Shown: positions 33,012-41,964, counted from the stretch's first letter. The stretch: 64,000 bases of DNA from Streptomyces sp. NBC_00273 (GCF_036178145.1 NZ_CP108067.1:1240001-1304000); one strand, 5' to 3'. Numbers and translations: made by a program. The notes: generated by a model not told the origin, from the letters alone.

Positions 33012-33962
33012 ATGCGCAGCGCCTTCGTTACCCTGCTCCTTCTCCTCCTGACGAGCCTTTCCCCCACACCGGCCGGGGCGGCGGACAACGGCGAGTGGTC
33101 GGTCAGGCCCGCGGACTCCACGATCACTCCGCGGGCGGCCTTCGAACTGCCGGCCCGACCCGGCACGACGCTCACCGACCGCGCGGTCGTCACCAACACC
33201 ACTGCCGCGGAGCTGACGTTCCGCCTCTACGTCGCGGACGCCCACAACACGGAACGCGACGGCGGACTGGCCGTACGCGGCATCGAGGAGACCCAACGGG
33301 ACGTCGGTGCCTGGGGAAAGCCCGAGCACGACACCGTCACGGTGCCGGCCCGCTCGGCGGTGACGGTCGGCATCACCCTCACCGTCCCCCGCGACGCCCC
33401 GCCCGGCGACCACGTGGGCGCCCTCGTCGCGGTCGACACCCGCGTGCAGCCTGCCGACGGCTCCCACCTCGGCGTCCAGCGCGGTGTCGGAGCCAGGATC
33501 TATCTGCGCGTCGAGGGGCCGCGGCAACCCGGCCTGGCCGTGGAGGACGTACGGTTCACGGCGCGGAGCCCGCAGATACCGTGGACCGGCACCCGCGAAT
33601 CGACCGTCTCCTACACCCTGCACAACACGGGAAACGTGCAGCTCTCCCCCAGGGTCTCCCTCCGCGTCGGCGGCGTGGTCGTGGGAGGGCCCGGCGAACG
33701 GCGGCTCGCCAACGTACCGGCCGAGCTGCTCCCGGGGCAGAAGGTCCGACTCACCGAGACCTGGGCGGGAGCCCCCTTCGCGGGCTGGGGGCAGGTCACC
33801 GTCACGGCGAGCGCGGACGACGTCCGCGGTTCGGGAACCGACGGCTTCCTGAAGGTCCCGTGGCTCTTCGTGGCGTGCCTGGCGCTCCTGTCGGCCGCCT
33901 GGTTGCTGCTCCGCCGCCGGCGCAGGGCCGCCCGCGCGGCAGGCGCCGCCGCTCGCGGCTGA
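33012..33962 (+). CDS. DUF916-like (WxL-associated) surface protein with C-terminal TM anchor
   Basis: 316 residues: signal peptide (1-23, 'LLLLLLTSLSPTPAGA'), two beta-rich domains, one TM helix (about 281-300, 'VPWLFVACLALLSAAWLLL') and a basic cytoplasmic tail. The first domain has the DUF916 pattern: 'FELPARPGTTLTDRAVVTNTTAAELTFRLYVADA', then 'VTVPARSAVTVGITLTVPRDAPPGDHVGALVA'. In Firmicutes such proteins bind peptidoglycan and dock WxL proteins. Here the gene follows, 60 bp away, an enzyme with a WxL-like tail. Docking of the GH43 enzyme at the cell surface is inference. Confidence 0.75.
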   Translation: MRSAFVTLLLLLLTSLSPTPAGAADNGEWSVRPADSTITPRAAFELPARPGTTLTDRAVVTNTTAAELTFRLYVADAHNTERDGGLAVRGIEETQRDVGAWGKPEHDTVTVPARSAVTVGITLTVPRDAPPGDHVGALVAVDTRVQPADGSHLGVQRGVGARIYLRVEGPRQPGLAVEDVRFTARSPQIPWTGTRESTVSYTLHNTGNVQLSPRVSLRVGGVVVGGPGERRLANVPAELLPGQKVRLTETWAGAPFAGWGQVTVTASADDVRGSGTDGFLKVPWLFVACLALLSAAWLLLRRRRRAARAAGAAARG

Positions 33963-34248
33963 TGCCCACGGTATCGAGCCGACTTTGGCCGAAGCCCGTT
34001 CTTCATGAGATCCGCTCTCTACGGATCGGCGCAGGTCGGAGACCCGCACGGGCGCGGGGACGGATGAGGTACTCCTTGACACCGATCCCTCGGACCCCCA
34101 GTCTCATCCCGATCCAACGTTTGATTGTGTTCGTACACGTTGAATCGTGCTTGCTTCTCGCGTGGTCGACGCCTGCCTACGTCGTTCTCATGCCCTGGCG
34201 GGCGCTCAGGCCATCCGATCTGCCCGAACGCTCTCCAGGAGGTAGACC

Positions 34249-35031
34249 ATGGACAAGGCGTTACCCCGCACCATCGCATGCGTGACCGCGGTACTCGGCC
34301 TCGCACTGGCCCTCGCCGGCCCGGCGGCCGCGACGCCCGGCGTGCCTGCGCCCGAGGCATCGGCGGACGGCACGCTGGTGAGCAGGACCGGCACGGCCGT
34401 CACGGTGACGGCCGCCGTGGGGCTGAGCAACACCATCTCGGTGTGGCAGGCCGGCGACACCATCCGGGTCAGGGACACCGGAGACACCGTGACCGCCCTG
34501 GGCGGGTGCAGGCCGGTCAGCGCCAACGAGGCCGTCTGCCCGGGGGCCGGCAGCCTGACCGAGCTCGTCGTCCACGCCGGTGACCAGGCCGACGACGTCA
34601 CGTCGTTCCTGGAGAGCCTGGGGGTGACCCTCGTCGGTGGCGCGGGGGACGACAGCCTCTACGGCGGCGGCGCCAACGACACCCTGGAAGGCGACGAGGG
34701 CGCCGACTTCCTCTCGGGGGGAGGCGGCAACGACACGCTCACCGGCTCCAGCGGCCGTGACCGCCTCTTCGGCGGCCCCGGCAACGACTCGATCGAGGGT
34801 CGGGGCGGCGGCGACCTCATCAACGCGGGCGCCGGGAACGACGTGGTGAGCGGCGGCAACGGCAACGACCAGGTGATCGCGGGAACCGGAAACGACTTCG
34901 TCGACGGCGGCCCGGGCCAGGACACCCTCGACGCCGTCGACGAGGTCGGCGGCAACGACTACGTGCGTGGCGGCGACGAGAGCGACACCTGCCGCGCCGA
35001 CCTGGGCGACAGCGTCACCGAATGCCCGTGA
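34249..35031 (+). CDS. Secreted RTX-like calcium-binding repeat protein (copy 1)
   Basis: 260 residues: signal peptide (about 1-30), a short beta domain with a Cys pair ('LGGCRPVSANEAVCPG'), then about eight GGxGxDxLx-type nonapeptides (about 130-245, e.g. 'GGGGNDTLTG', 'GGPGNDSIEG', 'GGNGNDQVIAG'). It ends with 'SDTCRADLGDSVTECP'. The repeats form a Ca2+-loaded beta-roll. No catalytic domain is visible. The next gene is a paralog of the same length. The upstream gap carries an imperfect 10-bp inverted repeat (GATCCAACGT, 34111; ACGTTGAATC, 34137). Confidence 0.85.
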   Translation: MDKALPRTIACVTAVLGLALALAGPAAATPGVPAPEASADGTLVSRTGTAVTVTAAVGLSNTISVWQAGDTIRVRDTGDTVTALGGCRPVSANEAVCPGAGSLTELVVHAGDQADDVTSFLESLGVTLVGGAGDDSLYGGGANDTLEGDEGADFLSGGGGNDTLTGSSGRDRLFGGPGNDSIEGRGGGDLINAGAGNDVVSGGNGNDQVIAGTGNDFVDGGPGQDTLDAVDEVGGNDYVRGGDESDTCRADLGDSVTECP

Positions 35032-35120
35032 CCGGCCCGCGGGTACGGCCACGGCCGCACCCGCCCACGATGCACGTGCCCACGACGAACGCGTACCGAC
35101 GACGAGGGAGACACACGAAC

Positions 35121-35903
35121 ATGGCAGTGCGACACATCTGCGCCTTACTCACCGCGGGAGCACTTCTGTGCGCCGCGTCGGCCGGCACCGGTGCCTCGGC
35201 GGCACCACTCGCCTCCGCGTCGCGCGACCTCGCCGGCGCCACGGTGGTCGAGATGTCCGGAGGCGCCCTGATCGTCACCGCCGGTCAGGGGGTGGACAAC
35301 GACATCACCATCCGCCGCCAGGGCGACATCGTCCTCGTCTCGGACACCACTGCCGAGGTACGCGCCTCGGCCCCCTGCGCACCCCGCGCCCAGGACACCG
35401 TGGCCTGCCCGCTCCCCACGGACGTACAGGCCCGCGGCCAGGACGGCGACGACACCATCACGGTCTCCCCCAACCTCGACGCCCCGGCCACCCTCTACGG
35501 AGGCAGCGGCAAGGACCGGCTCAACGGCGGACCGCACGCCGACCGCCTCGTCGGCGACGAACCGGCCGGAGCCACCGGCCTGACGGCAGCGACCCCCGGC
35601 AACGACACCATCAACGGCGGCCCGGGCAATGACACCATCTTCGGCCTGGGAGGCAACGACACCATCAGCGGCGGGCCGGGGAACGACACCCTCAATGGGA
35701 ACGAGGGCAACGACACCCTGAACGGCGACGCCGGCAACGACACGCTGACGGGCGAGGGTGGCAACGACACCCTGAACGGCGGGGAGGGCAGCGACACCCT
35801 CGTCGCCGCCGACGGCGTCAACGCCAACGACAGCCTCGACGGCGGTCCCGCCTTCGACTCCTGCACCCGCGACACCGGCGACACGATGGTCAACTGCCCC
35901 TGA
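35121..35903 (+). CDS. Secreted RTX-like calcium-binding repeat protein (copy 2)
   Basis: 260 residues with the same layout as the gene 90 bp upstream: signal peptide, a Cys-pair domain ('CAPRAQDTVACPL'), then about nine GGxGNDTLx repeats (about 160-240), and a C-terminal 'DSCTRDTGDTMVNCP'. The repeats here are more uniform ('GNDTLNG', 'GNDTISG'), so they expanded more recently. A GAGGGAG box precedes the ATG at a slightly long distance. Export through the Sec signal rather than a type I system is expected in a monoderm. Function is unknown. Confidence 0.85.
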   Translation: MAVRHICALLTAGALLCAASAGTGASAAPLASASRDLAGATVVEMSGGALIVTAGQGVDNDITIRRQGDIVLVSDTTAEVRASAPCAPRAQDTVACPLPTDVQARGQDGDDTITVSPNLDAPATLYGGSGKDRLNGGPHADRLVGDEPAGATGLTAATPGNDTINGGPGNDTIFGLGGNDTISGGPGNDTLNGNEGNDTLNGDAGNDTLTGEGGNDTLNGGEGSDTLVAADGVNANDSLDGGPAFDSCTRDTGDTMVNCP

Positions 35904-35910
35904 CGACACG

Positions 35911-35952
35911 GCCTGTGTGCGCCTCCGCAGGAGCGGAGGCGCACACAGGCCT
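35911..35952. terminator. Strong bidirectional terminator hairpin
   Basis: A perfect 19-bp inverted repeat (GGCCTGTGTGCGCCTCCGC and its complement) around the loop AGGA. It separates the RTX-like gene from the convergent M4 protease gene. Confidence 0.85.
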
Positions 35953-35978
35953 GTACGGGACCCGCCGCTTCGCGGGAC

Positions 35979-38351
35979 TCAGGGATGGATGTGGAGAGCG
36001 GTATCGTCGATCACGAAGTAGGTCGGGGCGGCCAGATCCTCCCTGGCGTTGAACGCCAGGGTCACGAACTGCCCCTCGAAATCACCGAGTTCGACGGTCC
36101 GCCGGACATAGTCGGCGCTCGCGTCCAGGTTCGAGAACGTCGCCGGCCTCGCGCCGTTCACCTGGACCGTCAGCTTGTCGTACGGGACGGTCGTGGTCTC
36201 CTCCCTGGTGACGACCCGCAGCCAGAAGCTGACCGTGGCCCGGCAGCCGTACGGAATGAAGGCGGTCTGGGTCAGGGTGTCGGTCACCGAGCTCCCGTGG
36301 CCCCCGAGCAGGGCCTTCCACGAGCCCGTGCGCGCGGGGAGCCAGGAGTTGTCGGCAGTGATCAACGACGAGTTGCTGTTGGCCTTCCAGGCCTTCGGCC
36401 CCGACTCGAAGCCGGCGTTGTCGAGCAGCTGTGTCGTGGTGCAGTTGCCGGGGGTATAGACGAGCCAGGAGAACGAGACCACGTCGACGGCTCCGGTCGA
36501 GTCCTCCGCCGTGAGGGTGACGACCGAGCTGCCGTCCGTGGTCGGCGTGCCGGTGATCGCGCCGGTCGAGGCGTCGAGGGCCAGGCCGGCGGGCAGGGTG
36601 GTGGCCGCGTAGGTCAGGGTGGCTCCCGGGTTGCCTGTGACGGCCCGGATCCGGAGGTCGACCGCTGCGGTGGTCGTGGAGACCTGGTTGCCGGGGCTGG
36701 TCAGCGTGACTCCCTGGACCGTGCGGGGGCCGACATTGACGGCCGCCCAGGCGTTCCCGACGTTGTTGTAGACGACTCCGTCCTTCCCGTACAGGTCGGC
36801 GGCGGCCGCCAGCGTGGCGGTGCGCGCGCCCGCGTAGTCGGTGGTCGACGTCATGTAGGTCGTCAGCGCCCGGTACCAGATCTTCGCGGCGACGTCGCGG
36901 CCGATCGGATTGACCGGCTTGCCGTCGTGGGTCGGTGAGTCGTAGGTGACGCCGTTGACGAGCTTGGCACCGCTGCCCTCGGAGGCCAGATAGAACCAGT
37001 GGTTGGCGGGGCCCGACGAGTGGTGGACGTCGATCCGGGAGATGCCCGGGTACCAGTGGTCGGCGGAGTCGCCGTCCTTGGAGGGGCGGTCCATGTGGCG
37101 CAGCGGCGTGCCGTCGCCGTTGATGTCGATCTTCTCGCCCTCCAGGTAGTCGCCCGGGTCGGACGGGTTGTCCGCCCAGAACTCCACCACGGCGCCGAAG
37201 ATGTCGGACGTGGCCTCGTTGAGCCCGCCCGACTCCCCGCTGTAGCGCAGCCCTGCCGTGAAGGACGTGATGCCGTGCGTCATCTCGTGCGCGGCCACGT
37301 CGATCGAGGTGAGGGGGTGGGTGTTGTAGGCGCCGTCACCGTAGGTCATGCAGAAGCACTGGTCCCACCAGTAGGCGTTCGAGTACGCGTTCCCGAAGTG
37401 GACCCGGCTGTGGGCGGAGACCCCGTCGTTCCTGATGCCGTTGCGGCCGTGGATGTCCTTGAAGTAGTCCCAGGTCAGCTGGGCGCCGTAGTGGGCGTCC
37501 ACCGCGGCCGACTGACGGTCCCCGGGGCTGCCGTCGCTCCAGACGTCGTCGGCGTCGGTGAAGAGGGTGCCGGGCGCGTCGTCGTCGGGGGCGTGCCCCA
37601 GGTCGGTGGTCCTGTTGCCGCCGCGGGTGTCGTCCTTGAGGAGGTAGCTTCCGGTGGATCCCGAGGTGCCGAGGGTGACCTGGCCGCCGTACTGGCCGTG
37701 GCCGATGCCGTTCTTGACGGCCTGGTACGCGAAGACCTCGCCGCCCGTCCTCGCGTCGGTGACGACGTGCAGTTCCGAGGGCGTGCCGTCGTGCTGGAGG
37801 CCGCCGACGACCGTCTCCCAGGCCAGCGTGGGGCTACCGGAAGCCGCCCAGACGACCTTGCGCACGGATTGGGCTGCGGGGTCCTTCGTACCGTCGGTCC
37901 TCGCCCGGCCGAGGGCGAAGGACACCGCGGAGTCGGCGGTCACGCCGGCCGTGGTGGAGGGCACGGCGATGGGGGCGCCCGCCGCCTTGGTGACGCCCTT
38001 GACGGCTCCTCCCGGCGCAGTGTGGACCACCAGGTCACCACCGAGCACGGGCAGTTGGGCGAACGTGCGGTCGTAGCGCGTGTGCAGCGTGCCGTCCGCG
38101 TCCTTGAGGACGGACGTGGGCACCAGGGCTTCCTGCCCGCCCAGGCCGAGCGCCTTCGCCACGGCCGACCGGCCCGCACGGGCACCGGCGAGGAGGGCCG
38201 CGTTCTCGTCCGGGGTCTGCCGGACGTTCGCGGCGCCCGCCCCGGGCGGGTCGGTGCCGGCAGCGGCTGTGGAGGGGAGGCCGGCGGCGATCACGGCGGC
38301 GGCGCACAACAAGGCACCCGTTCTCACTGTCCTGCGGAGGGTTCGTTTCAC
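35979..38351 (-). CDS. Secreted M4 (thermolysin-family) metallopeptidase
   Basis: 790 residues. Signal peptide 1-30; FTP/PepSY propeptide to about 215. The M4 catalytic domains have 'SIDVAAHEMTHGI' (HExxH) and the third zinc ligand in 'GGLNEATSDIFG', with the catalytic His in 'DVHHSSGPANHWFY'. An Ig-like putative-Ig module ('TLPAGLALDASTGAITGTPTTDGSS') and a C-terminal beta-sandwich (about 640-790) follow. It is a neutral endopeptidase with substrate-binding accessory domains. The GTG start has GGGAG 5-6 nt upstream. A LacI-type operator lies about 170 nt upstream, linking it to the galactan set; arabinogalactan proteins have a protein core. Confidence 0.94.
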   Translation of the reverse strand: MKRTLRRTVRTGALLCAAAVIAAGLPSTAAAGTDPPGAGAANVRQTPDENAALLAGARAGRSAVAKALGLGGQEALVPTSVLKDADGTLHTRYDRTFAQLPVLGGDLVVHTAPGGAVKGVTKAAGAPIAVPSTTAGVTADSAVSFALGRARTDGTKDPAAQSVRKVVWAASGSPTLAWETVVGGLQHDGTPSELHVVTDARTGGEVFAYQAVKNGIGHGQYGGQVTLGTSGSTGSYLLKDDTRGGNRTTDLGHAPDDDAPGTLFTDADDVWSDGSPGDRQSAAVDAHYGAQLTWDYFKDIHGRNGIRNDGVSAHSRVHFGNAYSNAYWWDQCFCMTYGDGAYNTHPLTSIDVAAHEMTHGITSFTAGLRYSGESGGLNEATSDIFGAVVEFWADNPSDPGDYLEGEKIDINGDGTPLRHMDRPSKDGDSADHWYPGISRIDVHHSSGPANHWFYLASEGSGAKLVNGVTYDSPTHDGKPVNPIGRDVAAKIWYRALTTYMTSTTDYAGARTATLAAAADLYGKDGVVYNNVGNAWAAVNVGPRTVQGVTLTSPGNQVSTTTAAVDLRIRAVTGNPGATLTYAATTLPAGLALDASTGAITGTPTTDGSSVVTLTAEDSTGAVDVVSFSWLVYTPGNCTTTQLLDNAGFESGPKAWKANSNSSLITADNSWLPARTGSWKALLGGHGSSVTDTLTQTAFIPYGCRATVSFWLRVVTREETTTVPYDKLTVQVNGARPATFSNLDASADYVRRTVELGDFEGQFVTLAFNAREDLAAPTYFVIDDTALHIHP

Positions 38352-38518
38352 TGTGACTCCCGGTGCGGGGGCCGGCGTTCGCCGGCCGAAGCGGTCCGGG
38401 CGGCCTGTCCGGGCCTGCCCGACGGAGCTGATCTCACAGTTCGAGGCGTGTCCTGCCGCGACGGTGCGGCCTGCCACACGCTGTGCAGCCGGTGCCGGCG
38501 ACGGCATCGGAGAGAGAA

Positions 38519-38534
38519 TGTTAACGTGAACATG
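38519..38534 (-). promoter_or_regulatory. LacI-type operator upstream of the M4 protease gene
   Basis: ATGTTAACGTGAACAT is a palindrome with one mismatched pair and the central ACGT of the other sites at 2242, 27473 and 48013. It lies in the 273-bp gap between the protease start and the end of the transporter gene. Confidence 0.6.
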
Positions 38535-38624
38535 ACACCTCGGCCAAGGCCGCCTGCCCCCCGCCGGACGCGCTTCGGCCCTCTCGGCGGGGAACACACC
38601 TCCTCCGGAGGGCCGGTCCGCCCG

Positions 38625-39866
38625 TCAGATCACCACGAAGGCGAGCCAGGCAGCGCCCGGGGCGAATGCGCATACGCCCGCACCCCAGCGCAGCAGGTTG
38701 CGGTAGGTGTCCGAGCGCAGTGGTTCCGGCGCGTTGGCCACCACCAGGGCTCCGTTGGTGGAGAAGGGACTCGCGTCGACGATCGTCGAGGCCGAGGCGA
38801 GTGCGACGACCAGCCCCGTGGTCGTGATGGAGCCCGAGGCGAGGAACGGGGTCGCGAGCGGCATCAGAGCACCCAGGATGCCGGTGGTGGAGGCGAAGGC
38901 CGACACGACGCCGCCGACGTAGCAGATCAGCAGCGCGGCCAGGAGCGGAGTACCCACTGCGGCGATCGTCTCCCCGAGGGAGTCGACGACCCCGAGTTTC
39001 TGCAGCAGGGCGATGTAGGTGACGATCCCGCAGACGAGCAGCACGACGGGCCAGGCGATCTCCTTCGCGGCCCGTTGGGCGGTGGCGCGGAAGGCGGTGG
39101 CCAGGCCCGCGGCCAGGGTGAGCGCGAACAGGCCCGTGTCCAGGGCGAGGACCGTGGTGCCGAGCACCAGGAGCAGCATCGCCAGCAGGGTCGCCCCCTG
39201 TTCGGCGTTCAGGACCGGCGAGGCCGCCGCCGGGACGTCGGCGTCCCGCTCGGCGGTGGCCACCGCCCGGCGCCGGCGGCCGAAGACGAGCCAGGTCACG
39301 AACGCGGCGGCCAGATTGATGGCGAAGGTGCCGCCGAAGAGCGTCGCCCCGTCGACGTGCAGGTCGTTCGAGGCGAGCGACGAGTGCACGATGCCGCCCA
39401 GGATTCCGGTCGGCGCGAAGCTGCCCGCGGCGGCTCCGTTGACGGCCATCAGCCCGGCGTACAGCGGGCTCATCCCATGGCGCACGGCGAAGGTGATGCC
39501 GATGGGCGCCACGATCGCGACCGCCGCCGGGGAGGCGGCACCGGTGGCGCACAACAGTGTGGCGAGCAGGAACAGGACCCACGGCACGATCTCCACCCGG
39601 TTGCCGGCGGCACGGACCGCCGAGTGGACCATCCAGTCCACCGTGCCGTTGGCGCGGGCCATCCCGAACAGGAAGGTCACGGCGACGAGTACGACGAACA
39701 TCTCGGCCGGGAACCCTGCCAGCACCTCCTTGGCGGGGTGCCCGAGCCACACGACGCCGAGCAGGAAGGTGGCGGTCAGGGCGAGGACGCCCATGTTGAG
39801 GCCGGTGACGGAGGCCAGGACGAAGACGACGGCCAGGGCCAGCACGCCGATCAGTTCCGTGTTCAT
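38625..39866 (-). CDS. MatC-like dicarboxylate transporter (ion transporter superfamily)
   Basis: A 413-residue integral membrane protein with about 11 TM segments. The N-terminus matches the MatC_N type ('LASVTGLNMGVLALTATFLLGVVWLG', 'FPAEMFVVLVAVTFLFGMARANGTVDWMV'). Two symmetric halves carry 'GAASPAAVAIVAPIG' and 'STTGILGALMPLATPF'. MatC proteins import malonate or similar dicarboxylates. The ATG overlaps the CoA-transferase stop and has a strong GGAGG box, so the two are co-translated. It would import the acid that the CoA transferase activates. Confidence 0.88.
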   Translation of the reverse strand: MNTELIGVLALAVVFVLASVTGLNMGVLALTATFLLGVVWLGHPAKEVLAGFPAEMFVVLVAVTFLFGMARANGTVDWMVHSAVRAAGNRVEIVPWVLFLLATLLCATGAASPAAVAIVAPIGITFAVRHGMSPLYAGLMAVNGAAAGSFAPTGILGGIVHSSLASNDLHVDGATLFGGTFAINLAAAFVTWLVFGRRRRAVATAERDADVPAAASPVLNAEQGATLLAMLLLVLGTTVLALDTGLFALTLAAGLATAFRATAQRAAKEIAWPVVLLVCGIVTYIALLQKLGVVDSLGETIAAVGTPLLAALLICYVGGVVSAFASTTGILGALMPLATPFLASGSITTTGLVVALASASTIVDASPFSTNGALVVANAPEPLRSDTYRNLLRWGAGVCAFAPGAAWLAFVVI

Positions 39867-41104
39867 GACGTTCCTCCTTCGGGTGCGTGCTCGCGGGGCG
39901 TGTCGATCCAGGCGAGGACCGCGTCGGTGTGCTCGCCCAGGGCGGGTACGGGCCGGAGCCGGGCGGGGGCGCGTCCGCCCACGGTGACGGGAGGGACGAG
40001 ACCGAGCAGTTCCCCGACCGGACTGTCGAAGGAGGCCCAGCGGCCACGGGCCCGGAGCTGCTCGTGCGCGCTGAACTCCTGCATGGTGCGCTGTCCGGCG
40101 TGGGCGATGCGGGCGCCGTCCAGCCTGTCGACGAGCTCCGCGGCGCTCAGCGCCAGGGTGGTCTCCCGTACGACGGCGTCGAGTTCGGCCCGGTGGGCGA
40201 CCCGGTCGGCGTTGCCCCCGAACCGGGGGTCGTCGGCCAGGTGGGGCCGGTCGAGCACGGTCTCGCAGAAGGCGGCCCACTCGTGGTCGTTCTGGAGGCC
40301 GAGGATCACGTTCTGACCGTCGCGCGTGGGGAACGGCCCGTAGGGGGCGATCGTGGCGTGACTGGCTCCGGTACGGGCGGGAGCGGCCCCGCCGTATCGG
40401 GTGAAGTACTCGGCGTATCCCATCCACTCGCCGAGCGCCTCCAGCATGGAGACTTCCAGCCGGACGCCACGGCCGGTACGGGTCCGCTCCAGGAGCGCCG
40501 TGAGGATGCCGGAGTACGCGTACATGCCGGCGCAGATGTCGGCGATGGACAGGCCCACCTTGGACGGGGTCCCGGGGGTTCCGGTGATGGCCAGGAGCCC
40601 GGCCTCGGCCTGCACGAGGAGGTCGTAGGCCTTGCGCTCCCGGTACGGGCCGGAGCCGCCGTATCCCGAGATGTCACAGGTGATCAGCTCGGGCCTTTCG
40701 CGGGCGAGTCGCTCGCTGCCGATGCCGAGGCGGTCGGCGGCGCCCGGGGCGAGGTTCTGCACGAGGACGTCGGCCCGGTCGACGAGGGCGCGCAGCCGCC
40801 GGTTGCCCTCGGGGGACCGTACGTCGAGCTGAACGCTCTCCTTGCCCCGGTTGAGCCACACGAAGTGGCTGGACATACCGCGCACCGTACGGTCGTAGCC
40901 GCGGGCCAGGTCGCCGGTGCCGGGCCTTTCGATCTTGATGACACGGGCGCCGAGATCGGCCAGCTGACGGGTGGCGAACGGCGCCGCGACGGCCTGTTCG
41001 AGCGAGACGACGACGAGACCGGCGAGCGGCCCCCTGGCTGAAGTGTCGTCAGGTCCGCCTGCCGGCCCGGAGGCTGGGCGGTGCGGGGGATGCGGCTCGG
41101 GCAT
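39863..41104 (-). CDS. Family III CoA transferase (CaiB/BaiF)
   Basis: 413 residues with the full CaiB/BaiF fold: 'LVVVSLEQAVAAPFATRQLADLGARVIKIERPGTGDLAR', the catalytic Asp in 'RKAYDLLVQAEAGLLAITGTPGTPSKVG', and the C-terminal 'PVPALGEHTDAVL'. It would move CoA from a donor such as succinyl-CoA to a carboxylic acid. Placed with a dicarboxylate transporter, a MaoC hydratase and a citramalyl-type lyase, an itaconate, mesaconate or citramalate substrate is likely (inference). The ATG has GGAGGG 6 nt upstream. A composite regulatory element precedes it. Confidence 0.9.
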   Translation of the reverse strand: MPEPHPPHRPASGPAGGPDDTSARGPLAGLVVVSLEQAVAAPFATRQLADLGARVIKIERPGTGDLARGYDRTVRGMSSHFVWLNRGKESVQLDVRSPEGNRRLRALVDRADVLVQNLAPGAADRLGIGSERLARERPELITCDISGYGGSGPYRERKAYDLLVQAEAGLLAITGTPGTPSKVGLSIADICAGMYAYSGILTALLERTRTGRGVRLEVSMLEALGEWMGYAEYFTRYGGAAPARTGASHATIAPYGPFPTRDGQNVILGLQNDHEWAAFCETVLDRPHLADDPRFGGNADRVAHRAELDAVVRETTLALSAAELVDRLDGARIAHAGQRTMQEFSAHEQLRARGRWASFDSPVGELLGLVPPVTVGGRAPARLRPVPALGEHTDAVLAWIDTPREHAPEGGTS

Positions 41105-41163
41105 GGGGGCCCTCCGGGGCAGTCGGGATGTGTGGGGACACCCTTCCGCCGCCCGTGGGCCGC

Positions 41164-41207
41164 TGTGAAATGACGAGATGACCACCGTCCGATGCGTGGC
41201 GCGCATG
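41164..41207 (-). promoter_or_regulatory. Composite element A: LysR-type box plus CGTCATTTCACA, CoA-transferase promoter
   Basis: In the gene direction CATGCGCGCCACGCATC (ATGCG-N5-CGCAT, a T-N11-A LysR box) is followed after 15 nt by CGTCATTTCACA, then 59 nt to the start. Two more copies with the same 27-nt offset lie at 41228 and 43402. Confidence 0.75.
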
Positions 41208-41227
41208 ACAGGAGGAGGCGGCTCGGC

Positions 41228-41271
41228 CATGCGTGTCACACATGGGCCGGCGCACATCCCGTCATTTCACA
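41228..41271 (+). promoter_or_regulatory. Composite element B: same module before the MaoC gene
   Basis: CATGTGTGACACGCATG (13 of 17 bases as in copy A) is followed after 15 nt by CGTCATTTCACA, 30 nt before the start codon. It is in inverted orientation to copy A, so both halves of the divergent promoter carry the element in the same orientation to their own gene. Confidence 0.7.
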
Positions 41272-41301
41272 AGCCGGCCCCGACATTCCGAGGATGAGGT
41301 C

Positions 41302-41874
41302 ATGACGAATGAGAACCACAGCCGCCCCGTCCAGGACCGCGCCCCCGTGGAGGGCTGGCAGGGCCGCTACTTCGAGGACTTCGCGGTGGGAGACGTGTAC
41401 CGGCATCCCCTCGGACGGACCGTGCTGGAGACGGACAACTCGTGGATGACCCTGCTCACGCAGAACACGGCGCCACTGCACTTCGACCGGCACTACTCGG
41501 CGCAGACGGTATGGGGCCGCCCCCTGGTGGACTCCACCTTCACCCTGGCCCTGGTGACCGGGCAGAGCGTCACCGACATCTCCCAGCACGTGATGGCGAA
41601 CCTGGGATGGGACCGGGTCCGCCTGCCGAACCCGGTCTTCGAGGGCGACACGATCTACTCGCAGTCGGAGGTCCTGACCGCGCGAACCTCTTCCACCAGG
41701 CCCGACGTCGGCATCGTCAGCGTGCGTACGGTCGGCTTCAACCAGGACGGCGTCATCGTCATCACCTTCGAACGGACGCTCATGGTGTACCGGCGCGGCC
41801 GCGGGCCGTCGTTCGCCGCCGTGCGGCCCGTGTGGGACGAACGCTCCAGGGCGGCGGCGGGCCTGGACAACTGA
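41302..41874 (+). CDS. MaoC-type hotdog hydratase (itaconyl-/mesaconyl-CoA hydratase-like)
   Basis: A 190-residue hotdog-fold enzyme. It shows 'QGRYFEDFAVGDVYRHPLGRTVLETDNSWMTLLTQNTAPLHFDRHYS', carrying the hydratase-2 dyad (Asn-x6-His region), and 'NPVFEGDTIYSQSEVL'. This is the form of MaoC seen beside CitE-like lyases, e.g. mycobacterial Rv2499c and itaconyl-CoA hydratases. It would hydrate the enoyl-CoA made by the CoA transferase. The ATG has GAGG 7 nt upstream. Confidence 0.85.
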   Translation: MTNENHSRPVQDRAPVEGWQGRYFEDFAVGDVYRHPLGRTVLETDNSWMTLLTQNTAPLHFDRHYSAQTVWGRPLVDSTFTLALVTGQSVTDISQHVMANLGWDRVRLPNPVFEGDTIYSQSEVLTARTSSTRPDVGIVSVRTVGFNQDGVIVITFERTLMVYRRGRGPSFAAVRPVWDERSRAAAGLDN

Positions 41875-41921
41875 CCGGGACCGCCACGAACCCGGGTGCT
41901 TCGGCCCGGTTCCCCCACGGC

Positions 41922-41964
41922 ACAGGGACCCGCCGGCTTCCTCAGGAGGCCGGCGGGTCCCTGT
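41922..41964. terminator. Long hairpin between convergent MaoC and lyase genes
   Basis: ACAGGGACCCGCCGGC pairs with GCCGGCGGGTCCCTGT over 16 bp, and the inner CCT/AGG extends it. It lies between the two convergent stops and can serve both. Confidence 0.75.

Noticed and set aside
34630..35800. Regularly repeated short DNA units that could suggest a CRISPR or satellite array
   Set aside because: The period is 27 nt, in frame, and encodes RTX-like GGxGxDxLx nonapeptides; there are no spacers.
36999..40316. Very long plus-strand open frame (about 1,100 codons) antisense to the protease and transporter genes
   Set aside because: It results from GC-rich third-position bias mirrored on the opposite strand; its translation is low-complexity and unlike any family, while the minus-strand genes have full domain matches.
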